DNA of 35,636 nt. It comes from Syntrophobacterales bacterium (GTDB lineage Bacteria > Desulfobacterota > Desulfobaccia > Desulfobaccales > 0-14-0-80-60-11). A program made the position numbers and the translations under genes. The notes beneath the pieces were generated by a model that searched no databases, was not told where the DNA came from, and worked only from the letters and a program-made list of their open reading frames with translations. Where the stretch lies: positions 1 to 35,636 of the forward strand of contig JALNYP010000038.1 in assembly GCA_023229795.1 (NCBI GenBank). Direction: 5' to 3'. Numbering within the stretch: the first letter of the stretch is position 1; each line of letters opens with the position of its first letter. Shown piece by piece: positions 1 to 9,460 of this stretch.

Positions 1-2
1 TG

Positions 3-278
3 AACCCCGTTATGCGCCAACTCGCCACCACTGGACCGGGCCAAAGCAAGCTCCCCCCGGAACTGCCCCGGGGCGCCGCGAGTTCTAACTTACCGTCGTC
101 CCTCACCACTCCGGGAACCCCCACCGTGCTGAATATTCTGAACACGGTGACGGTGCCGCCCCCGGTGCTGCCGCAGGCCCAAACGCCGGCGCCGACGCCT
201 CCCGCCGCCGCCCCGACGCACACTTATACATCCCCCGGCGGAGGCAGCAGTATATATAGCCCTCCTTCAACTCCCTGA
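3..278 (+). CDS. C-terminal end of an unidentified proline/threonine-rich protein (partial)
   Basis: The frame is open from the left edge and stops at TGA 276-278. The visible 91 residues are low in complexity: proline, threonine, serine and alanine dominate, with PPPVLPQAQTPAPTPP in the middle and a glycine/serine/tyrosine tail. The first internal ATG at 12 has no ribosome-binding site, so this is more likely the tail of a gene that starts outside the window than a separate small gene. The composition suits an exported or surface-anchored protein. In related genomes FecR-type proteins often precede CHASE2 cyclases, but no domain is visible here to show that, so the function is left open. Confidence 0.5.
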   Translation, partial: NPVMRQLATTGPGQSKLPPELPRGAASSNLPSSLTTPGTPTVLNILNTVTVPPPVLPQAQTPAPTPPAAAPTHTYTSPGGGSSIYSPPSTP

Positions 279-322
279 GGGTCGAGACCTCCACCGGGAC
301 CAAGAGTCCCGCGGCGATATGA

Positions 323-359
323 CCAAGCCCAAGGCGGTGATGACCCGCCCTGGGCTTGG
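323..359 (+). terminator. Stem-loop downstream of the first gene
   Basis: CCAAGCCC (323-330) pairs with GGGCTTGG (352-359). Inner pairing of AGGCGG with CCGCCCT gives a GC-rich hairpin of about 14 bp. It lies 45 bp after the preceding stop codon. No T-run follows, so it may be a weak or factor-assisted terminator, or an mRNA 3' stabiliser. Confidence 0.4.
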
Positions 360-549
360 CTCTCCAGGACCACGCTCAAGCTTGTTGTCGCATCGGCTTT
401 GTCCTGCAGCAGAATTCTTCTCCGGCCATTTTTCAGCCAAAATCCAACCCGCCGTTTAAAAATATTTACTTATTCCCCGGATATCCTTATGATAGCGCCA
501 GCACTCAGGGGACCGGAGCCCCAAACTGCCGAGTGCTTGGTTTTTGCCC

Positions 550-2796
550 ATGATGCGTCGCCTGGCCGCGTTCGTTAAATCGCCCATCGCCCGCTGGATC
601 GTTGGGGTCACCCTGTTCGTGGCCGTCCTGCTCGTCTGGCGTCCCACTTTTACCGAGTTTCTCGAACTCAAGCTCTACGACCTCAAGTTCCGCTTTCGGG
701 GCGCCCGCACCCCCGGCAAAGACGTAGTCATCGTCGCCATCGACGACGCCAGCCTCAAAGCCGTGGGCCGCTGGCCCTGGTCCCGGGAAGATCAGGCCCG
801 TCTTCTGACTAAATTGAAGCTCGCCGGGGCCGGGGTAATCGCCCTGGACATCATTTTTGCCGAGAAAGAAGAGACCGTCGCCTTCCGAACTATCAACAAG
901 CTGCATGATGAAATCATCCGGCAGGACTGCTCACCGGAGATTCTCAAAATCTTGCAGAACGAAAAAAAGCGGGCCGACGTCGACCACCTTCTGGCTGAGG
1001 TCGTCGGCCAGGGCTCCCCCACTATCCTGGGGTTCTTTTTCCAGAGCGTGGGCGGCCAGACGGGGGCTGTGCAGGCGGAAAAGCTCATGAGTCCCGGTTT
1101 TGTGCGCGCCTCCACTTACAACGTGGTGCGCCTGATGAATACCAAGCCCTCCGAGGTTCCCCTGGTGTGCGCCACCGGGATCGAAAGCAATCTCCCGGAG
1201 ATCTCCCGGGTCGCCGCGGGCGCGGGCTACTTCAATATGATTCCCGATCCCGACGGGGCGGTGCGCTGGTTCCCCATGGCCATCATATATGACGGCAACT
1301 TTTTCGCGCCCATGTCCCTGGTGAGCCTGTCCCACTTCCAGGGGCAAGCTCCCTTGGCCATCACCCTGGACCAATGGGGGGTGGATGAGATTCGTCTGGG
1401 GCGGCGCTCGATTCCGGTGGACCGGTACGGCCGTCTGCTCATCAATTTCCTGGGCCCCGCCGGCCTCATCCCCACTTATTCCGCGGCCGCGGTTATGAAC
1501 GGCCAGGTGCCGCCCGAGGCCTTGAAAGATAAGGTCGTGATCGTGGGCGCCACCGCGGTGGGCGTCTATGATCTCCGGGTCACGCCGTTTTCCGGCACTT
1601 TCCCCGGGGTGGAGGTCCAGGCCACGGTCATGGACAACCTGCTCCAGGGCAATTTTATCCGCATCCCGCCCTTCGGCCTGGTGGTCATGCTGCTGATTCT
1701 GGTGGCTCTGGGGATTCTCCTGGGCCTGGTCCTGCCGCGGCTTTCCGCGGCCTGGGCCTTTATCTTCACCCTTATCGTCATGGAAGGCTACGTCGGAATC
1801 AACTATTACCTGTTCAGCCGCCAGGGACTGCAACTGGAGCTGTTCTATCCTTTGAGCCTCATCGTCCTGATTTATCTGGGCGTGACCATGCACCGGTTCC
1901 TGGCCGAAGAAAGGGAGCGGGAGCGCATCCGCAAGGCCTTTGAATCCTACGTGGCCCCCGCCGTGGTCCAGGAGATGCTGAAACACCCCGAGCAGTTGCG
2001 GCTGGGGGGGGAGCGCCGCGAGATCACCCTCCTGTTCAGCGACATCCGGGGCTTCACCACCATGTCCGAGAATCTGGACCCGGAATCCCTGGTGACCCTG
2101 CTGCACGACTTCCTCAATCCCATGAGCAACATTATCATCAACCAGGGAGGCACCATCGACAAGTACATGGGCGACGCCATCATGGCCGAGTTCGGCGCGC
2201 CCCTCCTCCAGGCGGATCATCCTCGCCTGGCCTGCCGGGCCGCCCTCGAGATGGCGGCCAGCCTGGCGGCCCTCAACCAGGAGTGGGCTGCCCAGGGGCG
2301 CCCGCCGCTCAAGATCGGGGTGGGGGTTAACACCGGCCCCGTGGCCGTGGGCAACATGGGCTCCGACCGCCTCTTCGACTACACCGCCATCGGCGACAAC
2401 GTCAACCTGGCCTCCCGCCTGGAGGGGCTCAACAAATATTACGGCACCAGCCTCATCATCAGCGAAAGCACCGCCCAGGCCCTGGGTGATGGCTTTATCC
2501 TGCGGGACCTGGACCAGGTGCGGGTCAAGGGCAAGGCCCAGGCGGCCCATATCTATGAACTGATAGGCGAAGGCGAGGTGGACCCGGAGTTGGCCCGGCA
2601 CCTGGAAATCTACCACCAGGCCCTGGCTCTCTACCGGGAAGGCCGTTTCGCCGAGAGCCTGACCGCCTTTGGCCAGGCCCTGGAAATACGTCCGGGCGAC
2701 CCATCCTGCCAGCGCTATGTCAGCCTGGCCCGGAAGTACCTCGAAAGCCCTCCGGCTCCCGGCTGGGAACCGGTAACGGTCATGGATGGGAAGTAG
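550..2796 (+). CDS. CHASE2-domain adenylate cyclase with C-terminal TPR
   Basis: This is a predicted membrane receptor that makes cAMP. It has an N-terminal membrane segment (about residues 16-33), an extracytoplasmic CHASE2 sensor (about 40-370), three membrane segments (about 375-447), a linker rich in ERERER, a class III cyclase domain (about 490-670) and a TPR-like tail (about 680-730). The catalytic features are intact: the metal-binding aspartates in FSDIRGFT and GDAIMAEFG, the purine-selecting lysine in TIDKYMGD, and the transition-state Asn/Arg in DNVNLASRLE. The lysine favours ATP over GTP. The start is taken at ATG 550; TTG 544 and ATG 553 are possible alternatives, and no clear Shine-Dalgarno sequence separates them. 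It is paralogous to the cyclase at 7351-9300, which lacks the TPR tail. The sensed ligand is unknown. Confidence 0.92.
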   Translation: MMRRLAAFVKSPIARWIVGVTLFVAVLLVWRPTFTEFLELKLYDLKFRFRGARTPGKDVVIVAIDDASLKAVGRWPWSREDQARLLTKLKLAGAGVIALDIIFAEKEETVAFRTINKLHDEIIRQDCSPEILKILQNEKKRADVDHLLAEVVGQGSPTILGFFFQSVGGQTGAVQAEKLMSPGFVRASTYNVVRLMNTKPSEVPLVCATGIESNLPEISRVAAGAGYFNMIPDPDGAVRWFPMAIIYDGNFFAPMSLVSLSHFQGQAPLAITLDQWGVDEIRLGRRSIPVDRYGRLLINFLGPAGLIPTYSAAAVMNGQVPPEALKDKVVIVGATAVGVYDLRVTPFSGTFPGVEVQATVMDNLLQGNFIRIPPFGLVVMLLILVALGILLGLVLPRLSAAWAFIFTLIVMEGYVGINYYLFSRQGLQLELFYPLSLIVLIYLGVTMHRFLAEERERERIRKAFESYVAPAVVQEMLKHPEQLRLGGERREITLLFSDIRGFTTMSENLDPESLVTLLHDFLNPMSNIIINQGGTIDKYMGDAIMAEFGAPLLQADHPRLACRAALEMAASLAALNQEWAAQGRPPLKIGVGVNTGPVAVGNMGSDRLFDYTAIGDNVNLASRLEGLNKYYGTSLIISESTAQALGDGFILRDLDQVRVKGKAQAAHIYELIGEGEVDPELARHLEIYHQALALYREGRFAESLTAFGQALEIRPGDPSCQRYVSLARKYLESPPAPGWEPVTVMDGK

Positions 2797-2979
2797 CTCC
2801 GGGACCCCGGCTGGCTGAATCACGCTACTCGCCTGCTTATCATCCTCGTCTCATCCTGCCACCCCTCCCCTGCGTTGAAAAAGGCGGACCCCTCTGCCCC
2901 CCTTGCCAAAGAGAGATTCGATTATTAATTTTTAAAGAAATTATGGAACGGTAGAGCCGAATTCCCCAAGGAGTCCAGG

Positions 2980-4569
2980 ATGCCCAAGGAAGTCAAGGTC
3001 GCCAAGGTACAGGATTTCCAGGACGGCGACATGCGAGAGGTAGCTCTGGGTGACACCAAGCTCGTGCTGGCCCGGGTGCAGGGTAAATTTTACGCCCTGC
3101 ACGGGGAGTGCACCCATTACGGCGGTCCCCTGGCCGAAGGGGCCTTGAACGGCACCCGGGTGGTCTGCCCCTGGCACCAGGCCGCCTTCGATCTCACCAC
3201 CGGCGGGCTGCTGGAACCCCCGGCCCTGGATCACCCCACCTGCTTTGCGGTGCGGGTGGAAGGGGACGACGTCTATATCCAGGCGCCGGATAAGTTGGAA
3301 ACTCGGTCCGTGCCGCAGATGGTGAAACGGGACCCCGCGGAGGGGCGCACGATCATCATTCTGGGCTCCGGCGCGGCCGGCAACGCCGCCGCGGAGACCC
3401 TGAGACAGGACGGCTTTACGGGCCGCATCGTCATGCTCAGCCAGGAGCAGCGCCTCCCCTACGACCGCCCCAATCTGAGTAAGGGCTACCTGAGCGGCGA
3501 GGCCGGGCCCGAATCCCTGCCCTGGCGGGATGAGAAGTTTTATCAGGACTGCGATATCGAGCTGCTCTTCGGGCGCCGGGCCGCCGCGGCGGATGTGGCT
3601 CAGAAGACCATCACCCTGGCGGATGGCGCTTCCCTGACTTATGATGGCCTGCTCCTGGCCACCGGTTGCATGCCGCGGCCGCTGGCGGCGCCGGGGGCGG
3701 GGTTAGGGAACGTCTTTACCCTCAGGACGCCGGAAGACGCGGACCAGATCATCCGGGCCGCGGCGCCGGGGGCGAAGGCGGCGTGCATCGGTGCCAGTTT
3801 CATCGGCATGGAAGCCGCGGCCAGCCTGACCAAGCGGGGTCTGGCGGTCACCGTGGTGGGGCGCGGATCCATCCCGTTCGAACGCCAACTGGGTCCGGAA
3901 ATCGGGCGGCTGCTCATGCAGGTGCACGAAGAAAAGGGAGTTTCGTTCCGGCTGGGGCGAAAGGTGACCCGCCTGGCCGGAGACGACCGGGTGCGGCAGG
4001 TTATCCTGGATGACGGCGCCGCACTGGAGGCCGATCTCGTGGTGGTGGGGCTGGGGGCCATCCCGGCCACTGGATTCATCCGGGGCCTGGATCTGGAACC
4101 CGACGGCAGCATCCGGGTGGACCCATACCTTAAGGCCTCAGAAGGCGTTTACGCCGCCGGGGATATCGCTCGTTTTCCCGACTGGCGCACGGGTGAGCTT
4201 ATCCGTATCGAGCACTGGCGCCTGGCGGAGCAGCACGGCCGCACCGCGGCCCACAACCTGGCGGGGAAAGCCGCGGCCTTTGCCGGCGTGCCCTTCTTCT
4301 GGAGCGAACACTTCGACCAATTTCTCCAGTATGTCGGCCACGCCGCGGCGTGGGATGAGCTGATCATCCACGGCGATGTGGCGGCCCGGAATTTTCTGGC
4401 CTTTTATATCAAAGGCGGCAGGATGCTGGCGGCCGCGGGGCTCCAACAGGACCGGCAACTGGCGGCCCTGTCGGAATTGATGCGTATCGATAAACTACCC
4501 TCTGCCGAGACGCTGCGCCGGGAACCGGGGTTTGATTTCCAAGCGCACCTCAAGGCCTTGCAGGCTTAG
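2980..4569 (+). CDS. Rieske [2Fe-2S]/FAD-dependent pyridine nucleotide-disulfide oxidoreductase
   Basis: The 529-residue protein fuses an N-terminal Rieske ferredoxin domain (residues 1-105) to a two-dinucleotide-fold flavoprotein. The Rieske ligands are visible as C44-x-H46 and C63-PW-H66. FAD binding is shown by GSGAAGNAAAE near residue 130 and by AAGDIARFPD near the C-terminal third. A second Rossmann motif (CIGASFIGMEAAASL, about 268) should bind NAD(P)H. The architecture is that of AIFM3-like and ferredoxin-reductase-like enzymes of the rubredoxin/dioxygenase reductase group, which pass electrons from NAD(P)H to a small Fe-S acceptor. The acceptor is not evident from neighbours. An AAGGAG sequence ends 6 nt before the ATG and fixes the start. 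It is a stand-alone gene closed by a strong terminator. Confidence 0.9.
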   Translation: MPKEVKVAKVQDFQDGDMREVALGDTKLVLARVQGKFYALHGECTHYGGPLAEGALNGTRVVCPWHQAAFDLTTGGLLEPPALDHPTCFAVRVEGDDVYIQAPDKLETRSVPQMVKRDPAEGRTIIILGSGAAGNAAAETLRQDGFTGRIVMLSQEQRLPYDRPNLSKGYLSGEAGPESLPWRDEKFYQDCDIELLFGRRAAAADVAQKTITLADGASLTYDGLLLATGCMPRPLAAPGAGLGNVFTLRTPEDADQIIRAAAPGAKAACIGASFIGMEAAASLTKRGLAVTVVGRGSIPFERQLGPEIGRLLMQVHEEKGVSFRLGRKVTRLAGDDRVRQVILDDGAALEADLVVVGLGAIPATGFIRGLDLEPDGSIRVDPYLKASEGVYAAGDIARFPDWRTGELIRIEHWRLAEQHGRTAAHNLAGKAAAFAGVPFFWSEHFDQFLQYVGHAAAWDELIIHGDVAARNFLAFYIKGGRMLAAAGLQQDRQLAALSELMRIDKLPSAETLRREPGFDFQAHLKALQA

Positions 4570-4592
4570 CAGATAAACTCCACTACGCCGCT

Positions 4593-4643
4593 TACCTCAA
4601 AGGACCCGGGGGCTTTTCTCCCCCGGGTCCTTTTTCTGAGGTA
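4593..4643. terminator. Bidirectional intrinsic terminator between convergent genes
   Basis: A perfect 12-bp stem, AGGACCCGGGGG (4601-4612) with CCCCCGGGTCCT (4620-4631), encloses a 7-nt loop. It is followed by TTTTT on the + strand. Flanking TACCTCA and TGAGGTA extend the pairing, with A-rich sequence upstream serving the minus strand. It closes both the Rieske gene (+) and the VIT/vWA gene (-). Confidence 0.9.
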
Positions 4644-4648
4644 CGCAG

Positions 4649-7015
4649 TTATCTATTGTCCGCCAGGCTCAGGGTAACCGTGGCCAGAGCCGCCGTTTTC
4701 CTAGGCGGCGGGAAGGCCAGGCCTTTCAGCGCCGCGGCCAGACAGGTCTCCAGGCTTTGCTCCGGCGCCGATAATTTGACCTGGGGTTCGCCGGTGATCT
4801 TGCCGTCCAGGCCGACGGCAAAGGTCAGGGTGATCACCGCCGGTAGTTTGACCCCGCGTTTGGCCGCGTCTTCACAGCAGCGCACCAGTTGCGGCAGTCC
4901 CGCGTCCAGGGCCACCTGGACCGCGGCCGGGGTCAGGCCGCCTTCGGCTTTGACGCTCTTCATGGTGAGCTTCATGCCGGGCTCAGGCGTTACCACGCCC
5001 CTGCCATGACCGGCCGTGAGCTTTCGGTTGAGGGCCAATTCTCCCACGCTGCCAGGGCGGGTCGGCATCGGCGCGGCCATCATGGAGGGCATCATGGTCT
5101 TGCCGATGGCCAGGTCCGAAACCCCCTCGGGCAAGGGTAGCGGCTGCTTCACGGTGACGTACTGGCCGTCGGCCCGCTTGACCTTATCCACCGCCACAAA
5201 CGAAGTATAGGGGGTCATCAGGCTGTATTTGAGCCCCAGCGCGGTGACCTCTTTTTTGACCTCCTGATTATCCCGGTCAAACTGGCTGAAATCCACCAGG
5301 CCCATGATCCGCTGGCGGGCCCAGAGGAGCCGGAGCGCGGCGTTGTCGGGGCCGGACTGGGCCTCTTTCAGGTCGAGACGGCGCTCGAAGGCCCCCTGGG
5401 CCGTCTTGCCCCTGACCACAATAGCTCCCGCGGGATTGCCCCGATATTTTCCCAGGATGGTGAGGGGCCTTAAGGCAAAGAGGTCCGGCACCGTCTCGGG
5501 TTCGACGTCAGAGGCCGAGAAGCCCTCGTAGCTCACCTTGATGTCCGTGAGCACGGGGTGGGCGATGTATTGGCGAAACTTTTCGGCCTGCCGGGCGGCT
5601 GCGGCCGGGTTGAGCACTACGAAGGGCTCACCCTGGCCGGCCCGGGCCATGCCTTCGATGAGGTGGCGGTTGACCGAGGTGCCGATGCCGAAGGCAAAGA
5701 GATTGGCCGCACCCAGGTTGTCCCGGATCAACTGAAAGACCTGGGGCTCCACATCCACGTAACCGTCGGTAACCACGGTCACGATGCGGGAAATCCCCGG
5801 GCTTCGAGGCAGCGCCAGGGCCTGGGCCAGGGCCGGCACGATATTGGTGCCGCCGCCGCCGGGCCGGGTGTTGATAAAGGTCAAGGCCTTTTCCTTATTG
5901 GCGGCGCTCGCCGGCAGGGAGCCGGTCGGGGACAGCATCGCTGAGCCGCTTTCAAACACCAGGACGTTGAGATAATCTTGGGGCTTCAGGTCCTTGATAA
6001 TATTTTGCATCAAGGCCTTGGCGGTATCCAGGGGGAAGCCGTACATGGAGCCGGAAACATCGACAATGAAAATATACTCCCGGGGCAAGACCGCGTCAGT
6101 CTGGACCCGGGCCGGCGGCTCCATCAGCAGCAGGAAATAATTGTCATCCGGGCCCGGGTAGAGCATGAGGCCCGTGTCGATCTTGCCGCCGGCCAGGGCA
6201 TAACGCAGGATAAAATCCTTATTGCCGGCAGTTTTCTCATCCTTGATGGTGATACGGGCCGAAGTCTTCCCGGCGTATTTGATCTCCACGTCGTGGCTGG
6301 GGCTGGCCAGCTTGTCGATGGGGACGCCGCTGGTCAGCTCCACGTTCAGGCCGAAGGTATAGGGCGGGGCCTCACCCTGGTGCAGGTAGGGGTTCTGGAC
6401 CCATTTGTCGGCCTCCGCTGCCCCGGCCGCGGCTTTGGTGGTGTAGCGGGGACCCACCACCGCGGGGTAGACGAACTCATAGACGTTGTTTTCCGGCTGG
6501 AGGAGTTCCAGGTATTTGAGTTCAACCTTGATCTCATCGCCGGGCAGGATATTGGCCACGTTCATCTGGAAGACGTTGGGGCGGCGCTGTTCGAGCAGCG
6601 AGGTGGTCTTGCCTGCCTTCTTGGCCGTCTCATAGGTTTCCCGGGCCTTTTGCCGCTCCATGATCTCTGCCTCGACCACCCGCTCGCCGATGGTCATGCG
6701 CATGGCATGGACCGCGGCCCGGGTGGACATGGGGAAGACGTAGATGGCCTCCAGGGTCTTTTTGCCGGTATTGCGATACACCTGGGTAATCTTGACTTCG
6801 GCCACCACCCCGGCGATCTTCACGTCGGCGTGGGTGCTCTTCAGCGGCAGGGCATCCTTTTCCGGGTCCTCGCTGAGCACTACGAAGTAGGGCGCCAGGG
6901 TCTGGTCGCCGGATTCCGGCCGAGCTCCAGTTTCGCCGGGCCGCGAAGCCGTGGTGGCCAGGCCGCCGATCACTAAGGCCAGGAGAGCGCAAAAGGTCCG
7001 CACTGATTTGGACAT
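4649..7015 (-). CDS. Exported VIT + von Willebrand factor A protein with AgmX/TonB-like C-terminal domain
   Basis: The 788-residue protein starts with a signal peptide (hydrophobic residues about 6-22, ending near ASRPG). A VIT domain follows (about 45-190; note the motif QVYRNTGKKTLEAIYVFPM). A vWA domain (about 310-480) has an intact MIDAS start, DVSGSM, and a later metal-site segment VTDGYVD. A linker leads to a C-terminal domain (about 690-788) with the paired cysteines RCCEDAAKRG and ETCLAAALKG and the FPPP motif of AgmX/PglI-like, TonB-related C-terminal domains. The family resembles inter-alpha-trypsin-inhibitor heavy-chain-like proteins. It probably acts in the periplasm or envelope by metal-dependent adhesion to a protein partner. 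A GAAGGA sequence 9 nt upstream supports the ATG at 7015. It diverges from the second cyclase. Confidence 0.9.
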   Translation of the reverse strand: MSKSVRTFCALLALVIGGLATTASRPGETGARPESGDQTLAPYFVVLSEDPEKDALPLKSTHADVKIAGVVAEVKITQVYRNTGKKTLEAIYVFPMSTRAAVHAMRMTIGERVVEAEIMERQKARETYETAKKAGKTTSLLEQRRPNVFQMNVANILPGDEIKVELKYLELLQPENNVYEFVYPAVVGPRYTTKAAAGAAEADKWVQNPYLHQGEAPPYTFGLNVELTSGVPIDKLASPSHDVEIKYAGKTSARITIKDEKTAGNKDFILRYALAGGKIDTGLMLYPGPDDNYFLLLMEPPARVQTDAVLPREYIFIVDVSGSMYGFPLDTAKALMQNIIKDLKPQDYLNVLVFESGSAMLSPTGSLPASAANKEKALTFINTRPGGGGTNIVPALAQALALPRSPGISRIVTVVTDGYVDVEPQVFQLIRDNLGAANLFAFGIGTSVNRHLIEGMARAGQGEPFVVLNPAAAARQAEKFRQYIAHPVLTDIKVSYEGFSASDVEPETVPDLFALRPLTILGKYRGNPAGAIVVRGKTAQGAFERRLDLKEAQSGPDNAALRLLWARQRIMGLVDFSQFDRDNQEVKKEVTALGLKYSLMTPYTSFVAVDKVKRADGQYVTVKQPLPLPEGVSDLAIGKTMMPSMMAAPMPTRPGSVGELALNRKLTAGHGRGVVTPEPGMKLTMKSVKAEGGLTPAAVQVALDAGLPQLVRCCEDAAKRGVKLPAVITLTFAVGLDGKITGEPQVKLSAPEQSLETCLAAALKGLAFPPPRKTAALATVTLSLADNR

Positions 7016-7350
7016 GAGTTTATCCTTCTAAGGGCAAGGGTTGATTGGGTTTTGCCGCGGGTGGCATAGGGTAGCCGTTGCTAGAGTTAGACCGGCCCTC
7101 CGGGGGTCCGTTAAGGTATCGCAAAAAATTAATGACAATATTTTTTTGGAAATAATCAAAATCCCCAGAGCCTGCCGGGCGGCGATGGCAGCGAAAGAGT
7201 GAATTTTATGCCTAATCGGAATACAATAGCAAAAAGTAAATTGTGACCTCTAAATAATGAGAGGGGGAACGGGGTTCCGCCGAGCCCGCTCAGCCGATCA
7301 ACCCGGATTAATTATTTGGCCGCCGTAACCCGACATATTCTTATGAGAAG
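7016..7350. other. Divergent intergenic region (335 bp)
   Basis: This separates the VIT/vWA gene (-) from the second CHASE2 cyclase (+), so it should hold promoters in both directions. The middle (about 7125-7250) is markedly AT-rich. I see no convincing pair of -35/-10 hexamers, no RNA gene and no conserved small reading frame. A short GGAAC/GTTCC hairpin lies near 7267-7279. Confidence 0.5.
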
Positions 7351-9300
7351 ATGAAGAGTTCTTTGCGCAGCAGCTCGGGCCGGCGCCTGGCCATCGTCCT
7401 GGCGGTAGTGGTGGCGGCCAGTCTCGGCCTCAGCCAGGCCGGCTGGCTGGAACGGCCGGAAAATATCTATAATGATCTCTGGCATCAACTGGCCGGCCTC
7501 AGATACCAGCCTCAGCACGTGGTGATCGTGTCCCTGGACGACCGGACCCTGGAGGAACATGCCGACGACCCGCTGGTGGTCTGGACCCCCCATTTCGCCC
7601 GGGTCATCGAGGTCCTGCAACGGGTGGGGGCCAGGGTCATCGGCCTGGATTATCTCTATTATGTCAGCATCGAGACCTGGCTGAAGAGACTCGATTTGCC
7701 GGCGACGCACCCGAGCCTGAACTACGACGGACCTTTCAAGCGCCAACTGGCCTCCGGCAACGTGGTCATGGCCGCCAACCTGGGATTCGATGAGCGGCAG
7801 CAACGCCGGATCACCCTGCCCATTCCGAGCTACTTTGCCAGCCTGCCTCACCAGATCTATGACGTGGGCCTGGTGAATTTTTTTACCGAAGCCGACGGGG
7901 CTATCCGTCACTATATGCCCGCCCTGGCCGACGCCCGCGGCCAGGCGGCCCTTACTTTCGCCCAGCTTCTGGCCTTGCGGGCGACTCACCAGGACCCAGC
8001 CGCGGCCCTCCGGCGGCTGGAACATGATCCGGCGTTGAAGGAGTGGTCCGCCGAGGACGCCGAGGCCGTGGATCTCAGCGGCTTTCCGGTGATCGGCTTT
8101 GCCGGGCCGCCGGATACCTTTCCCCGCCTCTCCTTCGGCCGTTTTCTGCGGCCCGGCGCCGACACGGACCCGGAAATCTTGAAGCTCAAAGATAAGGTGG
8201 TCATTATCGCTTATGAGCCGGCTGCGCTCCAGGATATCCACGCCACTCCCTACTCCCTGAGCCTGTGGAAATGGCAGGGGGCCGACATGAGCGGGCCGGA
8301 AATCCACGCCAACATCGTGGAGACCCTGCTGACGGGGATCTTCCCCCGCCCGGTTCCGGCCTATTTGAGGGGGCTCTACCTGGTCTTCGTCCTCGTGGCC
8401 GGCGGCCTCCTCTTTTACCGCCTGTCCCCGTGGAGCGGCCTCCCCGCGGCGGCGGCCATCTGCCTGGGGTGCGCGGTTTTCTCTTATCTCCTGTTTCGCC
8501 GCTACTGGCTCCTGCCCACCGCGGGCGTCCAGTTGGGGGTTCTGTTGAGCTACGTGGGCGTCCTGGGCCTCAAGTTCACCGGCGAAGCGCGCGAACGGGC
8601 CCGCATCCGGAAAATCTTTGGCCGGTATGTGGCCGACGAGGTGGTGGAAAAGCTCCTGGCCTCCGGCGCCCTGCCCGACCTGGGCGGCGACAGCTGCCAG
8701 GTCACCGTCCTCTTTTCGGATATTCGCAATTTCACCACCATCTCCGAGCGCCTGGCCCCCCGGCAGGTGGTGGAAATGCTCAACACTTATCTGAGCCGGG
8801 CCTGTGAGCCCATTTTGGAGCAGGGCGGCACCATCGATAAATTTATCGGAGACGCGGTGATGGCGGTATTCGGGTCGCCGGCGGCCTATCCGGACCATGC
8901 CCGGCGGGCCTTGCGGGCCGCTTTGGGGCTGGCCGAGGCGGCCCGGGAGTTCCGCGCCTGGATGCAGCAACGCTTCGCCGGTATAGAGCTCCCCGAGTTC
9001 GCCATCGGCATCGGGGTCCATAGCGGCGAAGCCATCGTCGGCAACATCGGCTCTCCCAAGCGGCTGGAATTCACCTCCATCGGGGATACGGTCAATACCG
9101 CCTCGCGGCTGGAGGGCCTGACCAAAGAGTTGGGCTGGACCATCGTCGCCAGCCGCAGCACCATTGACGCGGCCGGCGGGGTGCGGACCGGCCGGCAGGA
9201 TATCCGGGGGGTCAAAGGCCGCCAGGAACGGATTGAGGTCTGCGAAGTGCTCGGCTTGGAAGAATATAGCATTTGCCAAAAGTTCCTTCCGATTGCCTAG
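7351..9300 (+). CDS. CHASE2-domain adenylate cyclase (second paralogue, no TPR)
   Basis: A 649-residue membrane receptor cyclase. The layout is an N-terminal membrane segment (about residues 12-30), an extracytoplasmic CHASE2 domain (about 35-330), two or three membrane segments (about 335-405), an ARERARIRK linker and a class III cyclase domain (about 440-620). Catalytic residues are present: the aspartates of FSDIRNFT and GDAVMAVFG, the lysine of TIDKFIGD, and the Asn/Arg of DTVNTASRLEG. The product is expected to be cAMP. The ATG at 7351 has only a weak upstream purine stretch (GAGAAG). The last 11 residues (YSICQKFLPIA) and the stop codon are supplied by an inverted-repeat element that begins at 9265, so the native C-terminus has been replaced. 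Those residues lie outside the catalytic fold, so activity is probably kept. Confidence 0.9.
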   Translation: MKSSLRSSSGRRLAIVLAVVVAASLGLSQAGWLERPENIYNDLWHQLAGLRYQPQHVVIVSLDDRTLEEHADDPLVVWTPHFARVIEVLQRVGARVIGLDYLYYVSIETWLKRLDLPATHPSLNYDGPFKRQLASGNVVMAANLGFDERQQRRITLPIPSYFASLPHQIYDVGLVNFFTEADGAIRHYMPALADARGQAALTFAQLLALRATHQDPAAALRRLEHDPALKEWSAEDAEAVDLSGFPVIGFAGPPDTFPRLSFGRFLRPGADTDPEILKLKDKVVIIAYEPAALQDIHATPYSLSLWKWQGADMSGPEIHANIVETLLTGIFPRPVPAYLRGLYLVFVLVAGGLLFYRLSPWSGLPAAAAICLGCAVFSYLLFRRYWLLPTAGVQLGVLLSYVGVLGLKFTGEARERARIRKIFGRYVADEVVEKLLASGALPDLGGDSCQVTVLFSDIRNFTTISERLAPRQVVEMLNTYLSRACEPILEQGGTIDKFIGDAVMAVFGSPAAYPDHARRALRAALGLAEAAREFRAWMQQRFAGIELPEFAIGIGVHSGEAIVGNIGSPKRLEFTSIGDTVNTASRLEGLTKELGWTIVASRSTIDAAGGVRTGRQDIRGVKGRQERIEVCEVLGLEEYSICQKFLPIA

Positions 9301-9390
9301 TTGATGTAGGGGCACGGCGTGCTGTGCCCTCGAAGGTTTGGGCATGGCTCGCCATGCCCCTACGGGAAATTATTTTTGGCAAATGCTATA
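9265..9390. repeat. MITE-like inverted-repeat element overlapping the cyclase 3' end
   Basis: The termini TATAGCATTTGCCAAAA (9265-9281) and its exact reverse complement (9374-9390) are 17-bp perfect inverted repeats. Allowing one mismatch extends them to 20 bp (9262-9393). Nested inside are two arms, 9306-9329 and 9340-9363, each beginning or ending GTAGGGGC/GCCCCTAC and each itself palindromic (GGGCATGGC-TC-GCCATGCCC in the second). The element is about 126 bp and encodes nothing. The terminal repeats, small size and foldback core suggest a non-autonomous mobile element. No target duplication can be assigned with certainty. Confidence 0.7.
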
Positions 9391-9460
9391 ATCAGAGGTT
9401 ACCGGTGAAAAAATTGATAGAATGGCAGAGGTTTATCCGATAAGTGGTCAAGGAGGACTT

